A DNA stretch of 64,000 nucleotides from Falsihalocynthiibacter sp042445055 (GCF_042445055.1 NZ_CP170341.1:1-64000), one strand, 5' to 3'; counted from the first letter of the stretch, positions 10,605-20,189 are shown. Notes: generated by a model not told the origin, from the letters alone. Translations and numbers: made by a program.

Positions 10605-12905
10605 CTAGCGTTTGAGTGCCGCGGCCAAAGCAGAGGCGAGGGCGCCTTGCCCTTCATCCTTGGGTTTTGAGGCTGGTTTGGCTCTGTTTTTCGGATTTGG
10701 TTTCGCGTTTGAGCGGCCACGCGGGGCGGAATCTGTGTTGTTATCTTTGCGCATGGTCAGGCCGATGCGTTTGCGCGCAACGTCTACTTCGGTCACGCGA
10801 ACGCGCACGACATCGCCGGTTTTGACGACCTCGTGCGGGTCTTTTACAAAGCGGTCGGCGAGTTGGCTTACGTGGACAAGGCCGTCCTGATGCACGCCGA
10901 TATCCACAAATGCGCCAAAAGCGGCAACGTTTGTGACTGTTCCCTCAAGGGACATGCCCGATTTCAAGTCTGTGATGTTTTCGATGCCTTCGGCGAAGGT
11001 GGCCGTTTTGAAAGCGGGGCGGGGATCGCGGCCCGGCTTTTCGAGTTCGGACAGGATATCGCGAACGGTAGGCAGGCCGAAGTTATCGTTGACGAATTGT
11101 TCGGCGTTGAGGCCCGCGAGGGCTTTGCTATCGCCCATGATCGCGCGCACGTCCTTGCCGCAGGCCTGTACGATTTTGCGGGCGACGCCGTAGGCCTCTG
11201 GGTGGACGGAGGAGGCGTCAAGTGGCTCTGTTCCGCCTGAAATACGCAAGAAACCCGCGCATTGCTCATAGGCTTTGGGGCCGAGGCCCGCGACCTTGAG
11301 GAGGGCTTTGCGAGAGGGGAAAGCGCCGTTTTCATCGCGGTGCGCGACGATGTTTTGCGCAAGCGAGGGGCCGAGGCCCGCGATATGCGACAGGAGCGGC
11401 GCGGAGGCCATGTTCAGGTCCACGCCGACCGCGTTCACGGCGTCCTCGACCACGGCGGCGAGGGACTGGGCGAGGTGGCGCTGATCGACGTCGTGTTGGT
11501 ATTGTCCGACGCCGATGGCCTGTGGTTCGATCTTGACCAATTCGGCGAGTGGATCTTGCAGTCGCCGTGCAATAGAGACTGCTCCGCGCAGAGAAACGTC
11601 GATATCGGGGAACTCTTGCGAGGCCAGTTCAGAGGCGGAATAGACCGACGCGCCCGCTTCGGAAACGATTACGGGGCTGGGGCGTGCGACTCCCGTCGGC
11701 AGGTTCTTGAGAACATCCGCCACAAGGCGCTCGGACTCGCGGCTGGCGGTGCCGTTGCCGATGGCGATCAGGGCGACGCCGTGTTTGCGGATCATGTGGA
11801 GGAGAGTTTCCTCAGAGCCGCGAAGATCGTTGCGGGGCTGGAAGGGATAGATTGTGGCCGTGTCGAGGAGCTTGCCCGTTTTATCCACCACCGCGATTTT
11901 ACAGCCCGTCCGAATGCCCGGATCAAGGCCGAGTGTCGTGCGCGCACCCGCGGGGGCAGCGAGCAGTAGATCGCGCAGGTTGCGGGCGAAGACCTCGATT
12001 GCCGTAACATGGGCGCGGCGGCGCATATCGGTAAGAAGATCAACGAACATCGTCATGCTCAGTTTTAGGCGCCACGTCCAATTTGCGGCGTCTTTGAGCC
12101 ACATATCGCCCGGAGTCTGCCCCGGAATGCCGATCTCTTGGGCGATCATTCCGACCACGCGTTCAACGCCTGTTTCGGGCTCGGGGGCAATGTCGAGGAT
12201 AACGATTTCTTCTTTGACAGCGCGCAGGATGGCGAGGGCGCGATGCGAGGGGATGGTGGCCCATTTTTCGGTGTGGTCGAAATAGTCCGAGAACTTGGCG
12301 CCTGCTTCTTCTTTGCCCTTGGAGACGCGGGAGGTGACGAGGGCCTCTTTGTGCATGAATTCGCGCAAACGTCCGAGGAGGGCTGCGTTCTCGCCGAGCT
12401 CTTCGGCAAGGATATCGCGGGCGCCGTTCAGGGCGTCTTTTTCGGTTGGGACGGCCTCGGAGAGGTAGCCGTGGGCGAGGGCGGTTGGATCGGCGTTGCG
12501 GTCGTTCAGGATGCCGCGCAGCAGGGGCTCTAGGCCGTTTTCGCGGGCGATCATCGCTTTGGTGCGGCGTTTGCGCTTGAAGGGGAGGTAGAGGTCCTCA
12601 AGCACGGCTTTGGTGTCTGCGGCGCCGATGGAGCGGGCCAGATCGTCGGTCAGTTTGCCTTGGCTGCTGATTTCGCTGAGGATGCTGGCGCGGCGCTTTT
12701 CCAGATCACGTAGATAGCTCAGACGTTCCGAGAGGCGGCGCAGTTGTGCATCGTCCAAGCCGCCTGTGACCTCCTTGCGGTATCGCGCAACAAAAGGGAC
12801 CGTGTCGCCGCCATCCAAGAGGGCGACCGTCGCCGTGACCTGTTCTGGGCGCGCGCCGATGTCGGTTGCGATGTTGCGGGCGATACGGTCGGCGATAGCG
12901 GTCAT
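10605..12905 (-). CDS. tex: Tex family transcription accessory / RNA-binding protein
   Basis: The 766-residue product matches the full length of Tex. Visible in order are the Tex N-terminal helical domain, the YqgF/RNase H-like domain (LGLDPGIRTGCKIAVVD), the helix-hairpin-helix part (HIAGLGPSLAQNIVAHRDENG and the following VAGLGPKAYEQCAGF) and a C-terminal S1 domain (GTVTNVAAFGAFVDIGVHQD), then a basic tail. Tex is a cytoplasmic nucleic-acid-binding protein linked to transcription and stress tolerance. The frame is open to 12962, but the ATG at 12905 (MTAIADRIARN) has a GGAG about 8 bases upstream and fits the family start. It is transcribed alone, converging on the giant gene. Confidence 0.95.
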   Translation of the reverse strand: MTAIADRIARNIATDIGARPEQVTATVALLDGGDTVPFVARYRKEVTGGLDDAQLRRLSERLSYLRDLEKRRASILSEISSQGKLTDDLARSIGAADTKAVLEDLYLPFKRKRRTKAMIARENGLEPLLRGILNDRNADPTALAHGYLSEAVPTEKDALNGARDILAEELGENAALLGRLREFMHKEALVTSRVSKGKEEAGAKFSDYFDHTEKWATIPSHRALAILRAVKEEIVILDIAPEPETGVERVVGMIAQEIGIPGQTPGDMWLKDAANWTWRLKLSMTMFVDLLTDMRRRAHVTAIEVFARNLRDLLLAAPAGARTTLGLDPGIRTGCKIAVVDKTGKLLDTATIYPFQPRNDLRGSEETLLHMIRKHGVALIAIGNGTASRESERLVADVLKNLPTGVARPSPVIVSEAGASVYSASELASQEFPDIDVSLRGAVSIARRLQDPLAELVKIEPQAIGVGQYQHDVDQRHLAQSLAAVVEDAVNAVGVDLNMASAPLLSHIAGLGPSLAQNIVAHRDENGAFPSRKALLKVAGLGPKAYEQCAGFLRISGGTEPLDASSVHPEAYGVARKIVQACGKDVRAIMGDSKALAGLNAEQFVNDNFGLPTVRDILSELEKPGRDPRPAFKTATFAEGIENITDLKSGMSLEGTVTNVAAFGAFVDIGVHQDGLVHVSQLADRFVKDPHEVVKTGDVVRVRVTEVDVARKRIGLTMRKDNNTDSAPRGRSNAKPNPKNRAKPASKPKDEGQGALASALAAALKR

Positions 12906-12994
12906 GGCGGCTCCTTCAGGTGGGTTGAAGGATGTGATAACTTTGTCGGTGCGGCGCGCCAAGCCCTATATCCCGAGCAGGCGAAATTCGGCGC

Positions 12995-14509
12995 TTATTC
13001 CATCGCGGCGGCGATGAATTTTGCAAAGGGCAGGATATCTTCGGAGACGCTGGCGGCTTCGAGGCTGGCCATATAGGCATCGCGATCCTCGACATGGATA
13101 ACCGTCCACGGCAGGCCAGCGGCGGCCATCATCACGTTCATCAGAAAACGCGCGGTGCGTCCATTTCCGTCGACAAACGGATGGATGAACACAAAGATGA
13201 AATGCCCCAGAACAATGCGCACATAAGGCTCTGTTTCGGCGCGAAGCAGCTCAAAGAACACAGGCATACAGTCGCGAACGGCCTCGACACTCATTGGGAC
13301 GTGCTGTGATTGGCGAATGTAGACGGGCGCGTTGCGATAGCCCGCGAGATGCGATGCCTTGAGGATACCCGCCGTGACCGAGGGCGCGAACAAAGCGCGG
13401 TACCAGTCGCCCAGATCGGCCTCTACGACTTCTGCGGCGTCTTGGCCTTCTAGAACGGCGCGCACGCTCTCTTTGACGCGCTGGAATGCCTCCCAGTAGC
13501 CGCGCGCGGCCAGAGCGTCGCGGAGGGCGCGGTCCTCTGGGGTGTCTTCGGGGTTCCAGTTGCCGCCGCGCACTTTCTCTATGAGATCAGAGGAAACCTG
13601 ATAGCCCTCAATTGAAAGCGAGTGATAGGCATCGGTGACATAGATATCGTCCATTGCCTTGAGGTAAGCATCAGTTGAGGCGGGTTCGAGCCGCATCTCG
13701 GGCATATTGGCTGTGATCTGCGCACGCATCTTGGCCCATTTCAGACGAATCCGATGCACATGCGGTGAGGTCACGCGGCCCGCGTTGGCGACGGGGATGG
13801 ACTGGGCGAAGGGATTGAGTTCGCGGACATCATGATCGGCGGCCTTCATCGCGGAAAGGATATCGTCGGCGATTTTCGTGCTTCCGATGCTGCGGAAGGC
13901 CCCCGCAAGACGCCCCGCGGCGCGGGTGTGGCCGCCATCAAGCAGCTTTGCCAAGAGCAGCGAGGCATCAGGGATGATCGCGAGCGCGGTGCGGGCCTCT
14001 GTCGGGTGGTTTTCAAAGAAGGATTCGGGGACGTTTATCAACGCATCCTCAAGCGCGAAGAGGCGCAGCCCGTCCTTGATCGCGAGGGCATCGCCGTTGG
14101 CGACGTTTGTGCGGCTCTCGAAGAGGGAGGTGTTGTGCGGGAAGTTGGTGTTTTTATTGCCGGCCTTGGGCGCGCGCACCATGAGTTGGCGCGGCACGGT
14201 TGTGTCGCCCGCGTGCAACAATAGAGACTGTTCTGGCGCCAGAGACCAGTTTTCGCCGAACCGCTCGGCCAGATACTGCGCGCAGAACCCCCAGAACGAA
14301 GCATACCACGCGGTGCTCTCTCCGATGCTTTCATTAGGGCGCGAGGAGATATACCAGCCCTTCATAATTTCCTTGAGAAAGCCGGATTTCATCAGCCGCT
14401 CACGATGCGTACGCGACAAATCCGACGAGCGCAGGGCGACTTGGCCCTGTTCCTGAAGGGTATTCAACGCCTGAAGAGCGTCCGCGAGCTTCTCGGGAGC
14501 CGTTGCCAT
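12995..14509 (-). CDS. Fic family protein with AbiEi-like N-terminal domain
   Basis: The 504-residue protein has two parts. Residues about 1-240 resemble the winged-helix AbiEi/antitoxin-like family (RSSDLSRTHRERLMKSGFLKEI... GWYI). The C-terminal half is a Fic domain with the complete motif HPFVDGNGRTAR starting at His443, which in the family catalyses AMP transfer (or related transfers) to target hydroxyl side chains. Ahead of the core, S297-x3-E301-G302 fits the inhibitory-helix motif [S/T]xxxE[G/N], so the enzyme is probably self-inhibited (class II). The gene stands alone, with no separate antitoxin beside it. It could be a regulator, a toxin-antitoxin fusion or a phage-defence protein; target unknown. 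Confidence 0.88.
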   Translation of the reverse strand: MATAPEKLADALQALNTLQEQGQVALRSSDLSRTHRERLMKSGFLKEIMKGWYISSRPNESIGESTAWYASFWGFCAQYLAERFGENWSLAPEQSLLLHAGDTTVPRQLMVRAPKAGNKNTNFPHNTSLFESRTNVANGDALAIKDGLRLFALEDALINVPESFFENHPTEARTALAIIPDASLLLAKLLDGGHTRAAGRLAGAFRSIGSTKIADDILSAMKAADHDVRELNPFAQSIPVANAGRVTSPHVHRIRLKWAKMRAQITANMPEMRLEPASTDAYLKAMDDIYVTDAYHSLSIEGYQVSSDLIEKVRGGNWNPEDTPEDRALRDALAARGYWEAFQRVKESVRAVLEGQDAAEVVEADLGDWYRALFAPSVTAGILKASHLAGYRNAPVYIRQSQHVPMSVEAVRDCMPVFFELLRAETEPYVRIVLGHFIFVFIHPFVDGNGRTARFLMNVMMAAAGLPWTVIHVEDRDAYMASLEAASVSEDILPFAKFIAAAME

Positions 14510-14725
14510 ACGCGTGCAATCCTACTCTTATTGTGCTGGTCAGTTTTTATCTTATTGTGTTGTACAATTTTTATACAACGCTGTCGATCAAAACTTATCT
14601 TTTCGCGTCACGATTGGGGCGGCTAGAAAATCAGCGGCCCAAGATCGCTTGACATACTGGCCGATGACGTTACGTAAGTTCGCGTTTCCCTACAAATCTG
14701 CGAGGGAGTCTACTAAGTATTTGTT

Positions 14726-14890
14726 ATGAGCAAAGAAAAATCATCCGCACCAGACAGTCGGGCCGCTAATGCGGCGCGCAGCGTTTGGGATGCCCTCAAT
14801 CCCGAAGAGCCGTCGACCAAGTATCTGGTGATCTGGTTTGCCGTTGCGATAACCGTGTTCGCCGTGGGATTTGCGATCGGGCACACCTAG
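14726..14890 (+). CDS. Small single-pass membrane protein, 54 aa
   Basis: ATG at 14726 opens a 54-residue frame: a charged, Ala-rich N-terminus followed by one hydrophobic segment near residues 33-51 (YLVIWFAVAITVFAVGFAIG) and a short GHT tail. Upstream spacing is ample for a promoter, but the ribosome site is weak. Codon use is like that of neighbouring genes. No family was recognised; the layout resembles small accessory membrane subunits. It stands between the Fic gene and an oppositely oriented small membrane protein. Confidence 0.55.
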   Translation: MSKEKSSAPDSRAANAARSVWDALNPEEPSTKYLVIWFAVAITVFAVGFAIGHT

Positions 14891-15037
14891 CACGCTCCTC
14901 GAAGAGACGTTCTCAACATTGACAGACCTAAACGAGCGCGGGGAGATATCTCTGCGTATCGAATTTCGCCGATTGGGGAAGGTTTGTTGATCAGTAAATA
15001 CGCGGGCGGGCGCCAGCTGAAGCGTGATTTGTGGTGT

Positions 15038-15211
15038 TTAGTACGGCCAGATAACATTAAGAACGAACATCACCACGAAAACCCCAAGGAAAATTTTCCA
15101 TTCGAATGTTTTTTCCTTGGACGGATCAGCGAGGCCAGTTTTGCGCATCACAAAGATGGTCAAGAATATAAGGACTGCTGAGATGATAGCGTGGGTTAGA
15201 TCAAACTGCAT
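15038..15211 (-). CDS. Small two-helix membrane protein, 57 aa
   Basis: On the minus strand, ATG at 15211 is preceded by AGAGG at a good distance and opens a 57-residue frame ending in WPY. Two hydrophobic segments (about residues 8-22 and 40-54) flank a charged loop containing KTGLADPSKEKTFEW. Such short helical-hairpin proteins are common in Rhodobacteraceae and usually unnamed; no function can be assigned. The plus-strand frame over the same bases is low-complexity and unlike protein, so this strand is preferred. Confidence 0.65.
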   Translation of the reverse strand: MQFDLTHAIISAVLIFLTIFVMRKTGLADPSKEKTFEWKIFLGVFVVMFVLNVIWPY

Positions 15212-15391
15212 AAGAACCTCTTAAATGCTTGGTCGTCCGTGTAGCGGACGGAACCTGTTTTCAGTCAATGGCGCGGTGGTCAGAAAAGCAAGCGCGGTGT
15301 TTTTCGAGATTTTCCTTGTGTTGTAGGCCCATAGTACCTTTACCTCTGGGGGTGCCCTTATTGGTCGGGCGGCAAAACAAGAGGGCGGGAC

Positions 15392-16024
15392 GTGGATTAT
15401 AACGAGCTTACCAAGGCATTCGGCGCGCTATTTGCGATTATGAATCCGTTTGTGAACTTGCCGATATTCTTGGCGCTTACGGCGAGTTTTACGGTGGCGC
15501 AGCAGCGCACGCTCGCGGTCAAGATCGTGATTATTGCGGCGGTGATGTGTGGCGTGATTTTGGTTCTGGGCCAGCAGATCATCAGCTTTTTCGGGATTAC
15601 GGTTGATCAGTTCCGAATTGCGGGGGGTGCGGTGCTGGCGCATATCGCTTGGACGATGCTGAACGGGGGGAACATTGCCTCGCATCACGGGACGGGTGAG
15701 GAAAAGCAGCAACAAGAGGACCTTACGAGTCTGGCGTTTTACCCGATTACCTTTCCGATCATTGTAGGCCCCGGAACGATTGCGACGCTTATTATCTATG
15801 CGGGGAATACGCAGGGGCGCGAAGGATTGCTGGCGCTTGCGGGGATCGTGGGCGTGATCCTGTTGATGCTGTTTGTGGTGCTCTATTTTGCGGCGTTCTT
15901 TGGCAAGGCGCTGAGCGATACGATGCGGGTGGTGATGACGCGGCTTATGGGGATGATCCTCTTGGCGATTGCGGTTGAGATGATCGTTGAAGGGATAAAG
16001 GCGGTGCTGCCTGGTTTGGCTTAA
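15392..16024 (+). CDS. MarC family integral membrane protein
   Basis: The 210-residue product has about six membrane helices and family hallmarks: an N-terminal AFGALFAIMNPFVNLPIFLAL segment and a central FYPITFPIIVGPGTIATLI motif. Length matches MarC/UPF0056 proteins (about 200-215 residues). It sits in the inner membrane; the family was once tied to multiple antibiotic resistance but has no proven substrate. The start is GTG at 15392, with a GA-rich ribosome site (gagggcggg) just upstream. Confidence 0.93.
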   Translation: MDYNELTKAFGALFAIMNPFVNLPIFLALTASFTVAQQRTLAVKIVIIAAVMCGVILVLGQQIISFFGITVDQFRIAGGAVLAHIAWTMLNGGNIASHHGTGEEKQQQEDLTSLAFYPITFPIIVGPGTIATLIIYAGNTQGREGLLALAGIVGVILLMLFVVLYFAAFFGKALSDTMRVVMTRLMGMILLAIAVEMIVEGIKAVLPGLA

Positions 16025-16152
16025 TCGGGGGCGAAGCTGCGTAAGTGTAGGCGGGGCTTTGGCTTCTTACATTGACGCCACGCGGGGCACGACCGTAGGA
16101 TGCTCGCATTAAAAATATCAATTTCTAATAGATTCTAGCTATGGAGCTTCCC

Positions 16153-17130
16153 ATGCGTTTGCTTGCCTCTACTGCTGCTTGTGTACTGTTTTCTACTGTC
16201 CCTCTTTTGGCTGATCCGCTGCCTTCTTGGAATGACTCGGATTCTAAATCTGCGATCATCGAATTTGTCGATAGCGTCACCGAGGAGGGCGGAGAGAGTT
16301 TTGTTCCCGAAGACGACCGCATTGCAGTGTTCGATAATGACGGAACCCTGTGGAGTGAGCAGCCCCTCTATTTCCAAGGTATTTATGCGCTTGAACGCCT
16401 TGCCGAGCGTGCCAAGGAAGACCCGTCAATCCTGACGTCCGATGCGCGCAAAGCCGCAGCAGCGGGTGACATGGAAGGTGTCATGGCGGGGGGCATGGAC
16501 GGCCTGATTGATATTCTGAACGTTACGCACTCAAATATCACGGTCGAGGATTTCAAAGCAGATTCATACGAATGGCTAACCACCGCCCAGCATCCCACAT
16601 CGGGCCTGACATATGCGCAAATGACATATGCGCCGATGGTCGAGCTGCTTGAGTATCTCCGCGAGGAGGGGTTCACGACCTATATCGTTTCGGGCGGCGG
16701 CATTGATTTCATCCGCACGATTTCACAAGAGGCATACGGCATCCCCCCTGCGCAGGTCGTCGGCACCGAGGGCACCACGCGTTACGAAGTTAAGGATGGC
16801 GTTCCGTCGGTAATCAAGGACGGCGGGGTTAGCTTTGTGGATGACAAAGAAGGCAAGCCCGTTGGCATTGAGCGTTTCATTGGCCAGCGTCCGATTTTTG
16901 CGGCTGGTAATTCCGACGGGGATTTCCAGATGCTTGAGTGGGTGACAGCCGGCGACGGACCGCGCTTTGGTATGATAGTTCACCACACCGACGGCGAGCG
17001 CGAGTTTGCGTATGACCGCGACAGCAGCATCGGCAAGCTTGTGAAGGGGCTTGATGAGGCCGCTGAGCGTGGATGGGTCTTGGTTGACATGGCGAATGAC
17101 TGGTCAACAGTTTGGACCGGACAGCAATAA
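16153..17130 (+). CDS. Periplasmic HAD-superfamily phosphatase (phosphoserine phosphatase-like)
   Basis: Signal peptide (MRLLASTAACVLFSTVPLLA, cleavage near ADP) then a HAD hydrolase: motif I FDNDGTLW with the nucleophilic Asp and the +2 Asp, motif II VSGGG, and motif IV GNSDGD. The cap between motifs I and II is large and helical. The family hydrolyses phosphomonoesters with Mg2+; the secreted location suggests organic phosphate scavenging. I chose the ATG at 16153 because GGAG stands 6 bases before it; the in-frame ATG at 16141 has no ribosome site. A strong terminator follows. Confidence 0.9.
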   Translation: MRLLASTAACVLFSTVPLLADPLPSWNDSDSKSAIIEFVDSVTEEGGESFVPEDDRIAVFDNDGTLWSEQPLYFQGIYALERLAERAKEDPSILTSDARKAAAAGDMEGVMAGGMDGLIDILNVTHSNITVEDFKADSYEWLTTAQHPTSGLTYAQMTYAPMVELLEYLREEGFTTYIVSGGGIDFIRTISQEAYGIPPAQVVGTEGTTRYEVKDGVPSVIKDGGVSFVDDKEGKPVGIERFIGQRPIFAAGNSDGDFQMLEWVTAGDGPRFGMIVHHTDGEREFAYDRDSSIGKLVKGLDEAAERGWVLVDMANDWSTVWTGQQ

Positions 17131-17136
17131 CGAGCG

Positions 17137-17161
17137 TGGGGCCGTTTGGGCCCCATTTTTT
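17137..17161 (+). terminator. Rho-independent terminator after the HAD phosphatase
   Basis: A perfect 7-bp stem (17137-17143 with 17149-17155, TGGGGCC/GGCCCCA) with a 5-base loop is followed by six T. It begins 7 bp after the stop codon. Confidence 0.9.
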
Positions 17162-17364
17162 GAGCGAACTCATTTGATTGCGCTAAAACCCTCTGCTTCG
17201 AGTTATCGCGGGCACTAGATGGCGCTTTCTGCAGAAATCCCAAGAAAGATAGAAAGGTGGGGCGCATTTTCCTAGAAACGCCACACTTAAATAATAGAAG
17301 AAACACATTCTACAGTATAATGGTTCATAAGTTTAGTTCGGAAACATCTGTGTGAGTATCAAAA

Positions 17365-18420
17365 ATGGCGTTGGAAAAACTGTATGTCTACAATGTTGCG
17401 ACAGGTGACAACACCTACCCACATAGCGGTGATTTCACCATAACGGTAGCGGGGCAAATTACAGTTGATGATTCAAACCGCAGGCGCGATGACGAGCTTG
17501 GGGATTATACCGATACTGGTTCCAGAGATGTCCCTGATCAGGACGTAACCGTTTCTTCTGTGGCGGGCATAAATGTAGGCGACACCGTTGATTCACGATA
17601 TACCTATACAGTCACGGGTTCGGACGGATCCAGTGGAAACATCTACTTCCTAGCCACTAACAGCGCCACGAATTATGGATCGTTGATCGTATCTGATTTC
17701 CCGCTCGACCCTTCAGTAACCTATACATTTGGTACTTTTAATCGCGAAGGAGCAGTTGACTACGATGATCTTGTTCCCTGCTTCGCGTACGGAACGCTGA
17801 TTTCGACCGCTGAGGGTGATGTGCCGGTTCAGGAATTGTTGGTGGGCCAAGAGGTCCTGACGCTAGACCGTGAATACAAGAAGATCCGTTGGATCGGTAG
17901 CAGGAAGCTGGATGTCATCGACCTGAAGCTTAATCCGAAGCTCCTTCCTATAAAGATCAAGAGCGGTGCTATGGGTTCTGGACTCCCGTTACAAGATCTT
18001 CTGGTTTCACCACAACATAGGGTACTCGTACGTTCACAGATCGTGAAGCGGATGTTCGATAGCGACGAAATTCTCATACCGGCAAACAAGCTCGTCGAGT
18101 TAAATGGGATTGATGTCGTGCAAGAGTGCGAAGAAATAGAGTATTTCCATGTCCTGCTCGATGATCACGAGATTATCTTCTCCAACGGAGCTCCGACTGA
18201 AAGCCTGTTTACCGGACCCGAAGCATTAAGAGCGCTTTCGCCCGAGGCTCGAAAAGAAATTGAAACTCTCCTTCCTGAGATAAAATCTTTATCTTACAGC
18301 CCTAAGCCCGCGCGAGTTATTCCTACAAAAGGCAAGCACACTAGGAAGGCCATGTTCCGTCACGTTAAAAACAAGAAGCCTTTATTGAGCGAAGTCGGGA
18401 TACACAGCGTCGTCTCATAA
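17365..18420 (+). CDS. Hint (hedgehog/intein) domain-containing protein
   Basis: The 351-residue protein has an Asp/Thr-rich beta N-terminal region (1-135) then a Hint_2 domain starting at Cys139 (CFAYGTLISTAEGDVPVQEL), with the VSPQHRVLV block and LLDDHEIIFSNGAPTESL typical of Roseobacter Hint proteins. Hint domains can self-cleave through the N-terminal Cys, though the alphaproteobacterial group is mostly uncharacterised and often carried by secreted proteins. No signal peptide is seen; export could be type I-dependent (inference). The upstream ribosome site is weak. The 234-bp gap before it carries the terminator of the previous gene and an AT-rich promoter-like stretch. Confidence 0.88.
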   Translation: MALEKLYVYNVATGDNTYPHSGDFTITVAGQITVDDSNRRRDDELGDYTDTGSRDVPDQDVTVSSVAGINVGDTVDSRYTYTVTGSDGSSGNIYFLATNSATNYGSLIVSDFPLDPSVTYTFGTFNREGAVDYDDLVPCFAYGTLISTAEGDVPVQELLVGQEVLTLDREYKKIRWIGSRKLDVIDLKLNPKLLPIKIKSGAMGSGLPLQDLLVSPQHRVLVRSQIVKRMFDSDEILIPANKLVELNGIDVVQECEEIEYFHVLLDDHEIIFSNGAPTESLFTGPEALRALSPEARKEIETLLPEIKSLSYSPKPARVIPTKGKHTRKAMFRHVKNKKPLLSEVGIHSVVS

Positions 18421-18482
18421 GTTTGCGCGTATGGTTCGTACAATAATTCCAGCAGAAGCGGGGTCATACTCGCTCTTGTTTT

Positions 18483-19409
18483 TTATTGCTCGCCTGCGCT
18501 GTCGTTTGTGCGCTGTGCTTCGATAAAGACGCGCGTGATGGAGGGATAGGCAGTTTTGATGTTGTGTTCTAGGGATGAGACGCGGTCCTGAACCTCGCCG
18601 GAGGAGAGCTTGTCCGAGAAATCAATGCTGACGTTCAGCAGGATCTCTTGCGGGCCAAAGTGCATTGTCAGCAGTTCGTTGACGCCACGGATGCCGGATT
18701 CCTTCTTGATGATCTGTTCAATGCCCGCAACGACCTTGCGGCTGGCGCTTTCGCCGGTTAGCAGGCTCTTGCATTCATAGGCGAGATAGCTGGCGGTCAC
18801 CGCAAGAATGCCGCCGATAATCAGTGAGGCAACGCCGTCGAGAACTGGCATATCCAGCATCTGGCCCAGAAAAATCCCAAAGAACGCAACGATCAGCCCG
18901 AGCATCGCTGCGGTATCCTCGAACAGGACGGTGAAAACGGTGGGGTCTTTGCTTCGGCGGACGGCTTCGAAATATCCGTGATCGCCTTTGGTGGCGCGTA
19001 GTTCCTTGAAGGCAATAACCCAGACGACACCCTCAAAGATCAACGCCAATCCAAGAACGATATAGTTGATATGGGGGCTGGTGACGGGGTGGGGGTCTTG
19101 GATTTTGTGGATGCCTTCATAGAAGGAAATCCCCGCGCCGATCCCGAAGATCAGGATCGCAACGACGAAGGACCAAAAGTAAAGCTCCATGCCATATCCG
19201 AAGGGATGCGACGGATCCGCGGGCCGCTTGGCGCGCTTGATACCAAGGAGCAGAAGGCCCTGATTGCCAGTATCAACCAGCGAGTGAACCGCTTCGCTGA
19301 GCATCGCGGAACTTCCGGTAAAGCTGGCAGCCGCGAACTTTGTCGCCGCGACCAATGCGTTTGCCGCCAATGCGGCGAAGATGACAGTGCGCGATCCCGA
19401 CGTTGCCAT
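18483..19409 (-). CDS. Cation diffusion facilitator family transporter
   Basis: The 308-residue inner-membrane protein shows the CDF layout: about six helices and a C-terminal cytoplasmic ferredoxin-like domain (from about residue 215, GPQEILLNVSIDF). Metal-site signatures are His42 and Asp46 in AVHSLVDTGNQ (TM2) and the FEDTAAMLG motif (TM5). The family exports Zn2+, Mn2+, Fe2+ or related divalent cations in exchange for protons. The SHPFGYG loop is the family consensus. It is a lone gene converging on the Hint gene. Confidence 0.93.
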   Translation of the reverse strand: MATSGSRTVIFAALAANALVAATKFAAASFTGSSAMLSEAVHSLVDTGNQGLLLLGIKRAKRPADPSHPFGYGMELYFWSFVVAILIFGIGAGISFYEGIHKIQDPHPVTSPHINYIVLGLALIFEGVVWVIAFKELRATKGDHGYFEAVRRSKDPTVFTVLFEDTAAMLGLIVAFFGIFLGQMLDMPVLDGVASLIIGGILAVTASYLAYECKSLLTGESASRKVVAGIEQIIKKESGIRGVNELLTMHFGPQEILLNVSIDFSDKLSSGEVQDRVSSLEHNIKTAYPSITRVFIEAQRTNDSAGEQ

Positions 19410-19731
19410 AAGCGTTTACTTCCATCGTTTTAGCGGCGGTAACCCACCCGAAAATTTCGACAAGATGTATGCCGTATGCGAACACTTTAGCGCTCATTTG
19501 GCAAGCTTTGGATTTGTTTTGGGTGGCCGTGGGAGATATGCGGGCTAGCGACCGACAGGCGGAACGCGATTTTGGCCAGAACGAGAGCGGCGCAAGAAGG
19601 CAACAGCCGTGACGCCTCATTCAAAATTTTTGTTGTAATATCAACAGAGAGGGGTCATCATTTCAGGTGTTAGAATTACTAAAATATCACTTTCGTCGTT
19701 ACATCTTTACTCAGTTTAAGGAAAGACAGAC
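19410..19731. other. Intergenic region, divergent promoters expected
   Basis: This 322-bp gap separates the divergent CDF and GlsB-type genes. Its right third is AT-rich and ends with AAGGAAAG upstream of the GlsB start. I see no convincing gene, RNA or terminator. Confidence 0.5.
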
Positions 19732-20085
19732 ATGAAACGTATTTTGAATTCATCCCTCATCATGCTCACTTTGGCTACACCTGTGTTGGCCCAGACCGAA
19801 GGTTCCGAGGCGGTTGGATCCGCTACTGGCGGCATTCTTGGCCTCTTGATCACGATCGTAATTGGTGCGCTGATTGGTTGGGTCGCAAGCCTGATCGTGA
19901 GCGGCGGGCCTTCGAGTTTGCTTGGAGATATCCTTATTGGTATCGGCGGCTCGTTCCTTGCCGGTTGGGTCCTTCCGATGCTGGGCGTATCGTTCGGTAG
20001 CGGGTTCCTTGGAGCGTTTATCGCGTCCGTGCTTGGCGCGATCGTGCTCATTCTGATTTACCGCGCTATTCGCAAATCCGCTTAA
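19732..20085 (+). CDS. GlsB/YeaQ/YmgE family membrane protein with N-terminal signal
   Basis: The 117-residue protein joins a cleavable-looking signal (MKRILNSSLIMLTLATPVLAQ) to a three-helix transglycosylase-associated (GlsB/YeaQ/YmgE) domain recognised by IGALIGWVASLIV, GDILIGIGGSFLAGWVLPMLG and GAFIASVLGAIVLILIYR. Usual members are about 80-90 residues and lack the signal, so the extra N-terminus is uncommon. The family is linked to envelope stress but its biochemical role is unknown. AAGGA lies about 9 bases before the ATG. Confidence 0.88.
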   Translation: MKRILNSSLIMLTLATPVLAQTEGSEAVGSATGGILGLLITIVIGALIGWVASLIVSGGPSSLLGDILIGIGGSFLAGWVLPMLGVSFGSGFLGAFIASVLGAIVLILIYRAIRKSA

Positions 20086-20189
20086 TCAGATAAGTTATTA
20101 TTGATTGATGTGTTAGGCTGGGCTGTGGTCCGGCCTAGCGGCATGTTTGCACGTAAATTTCATTTTGTTAGAAAATCGGGGGATTTGAC

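Noticed and set aside
11262..11969. Plus-strand frame of 235 codons
   Set aside because: Antisense to the YqgF/HhH part of tex; composition is a mirror of tex codons.
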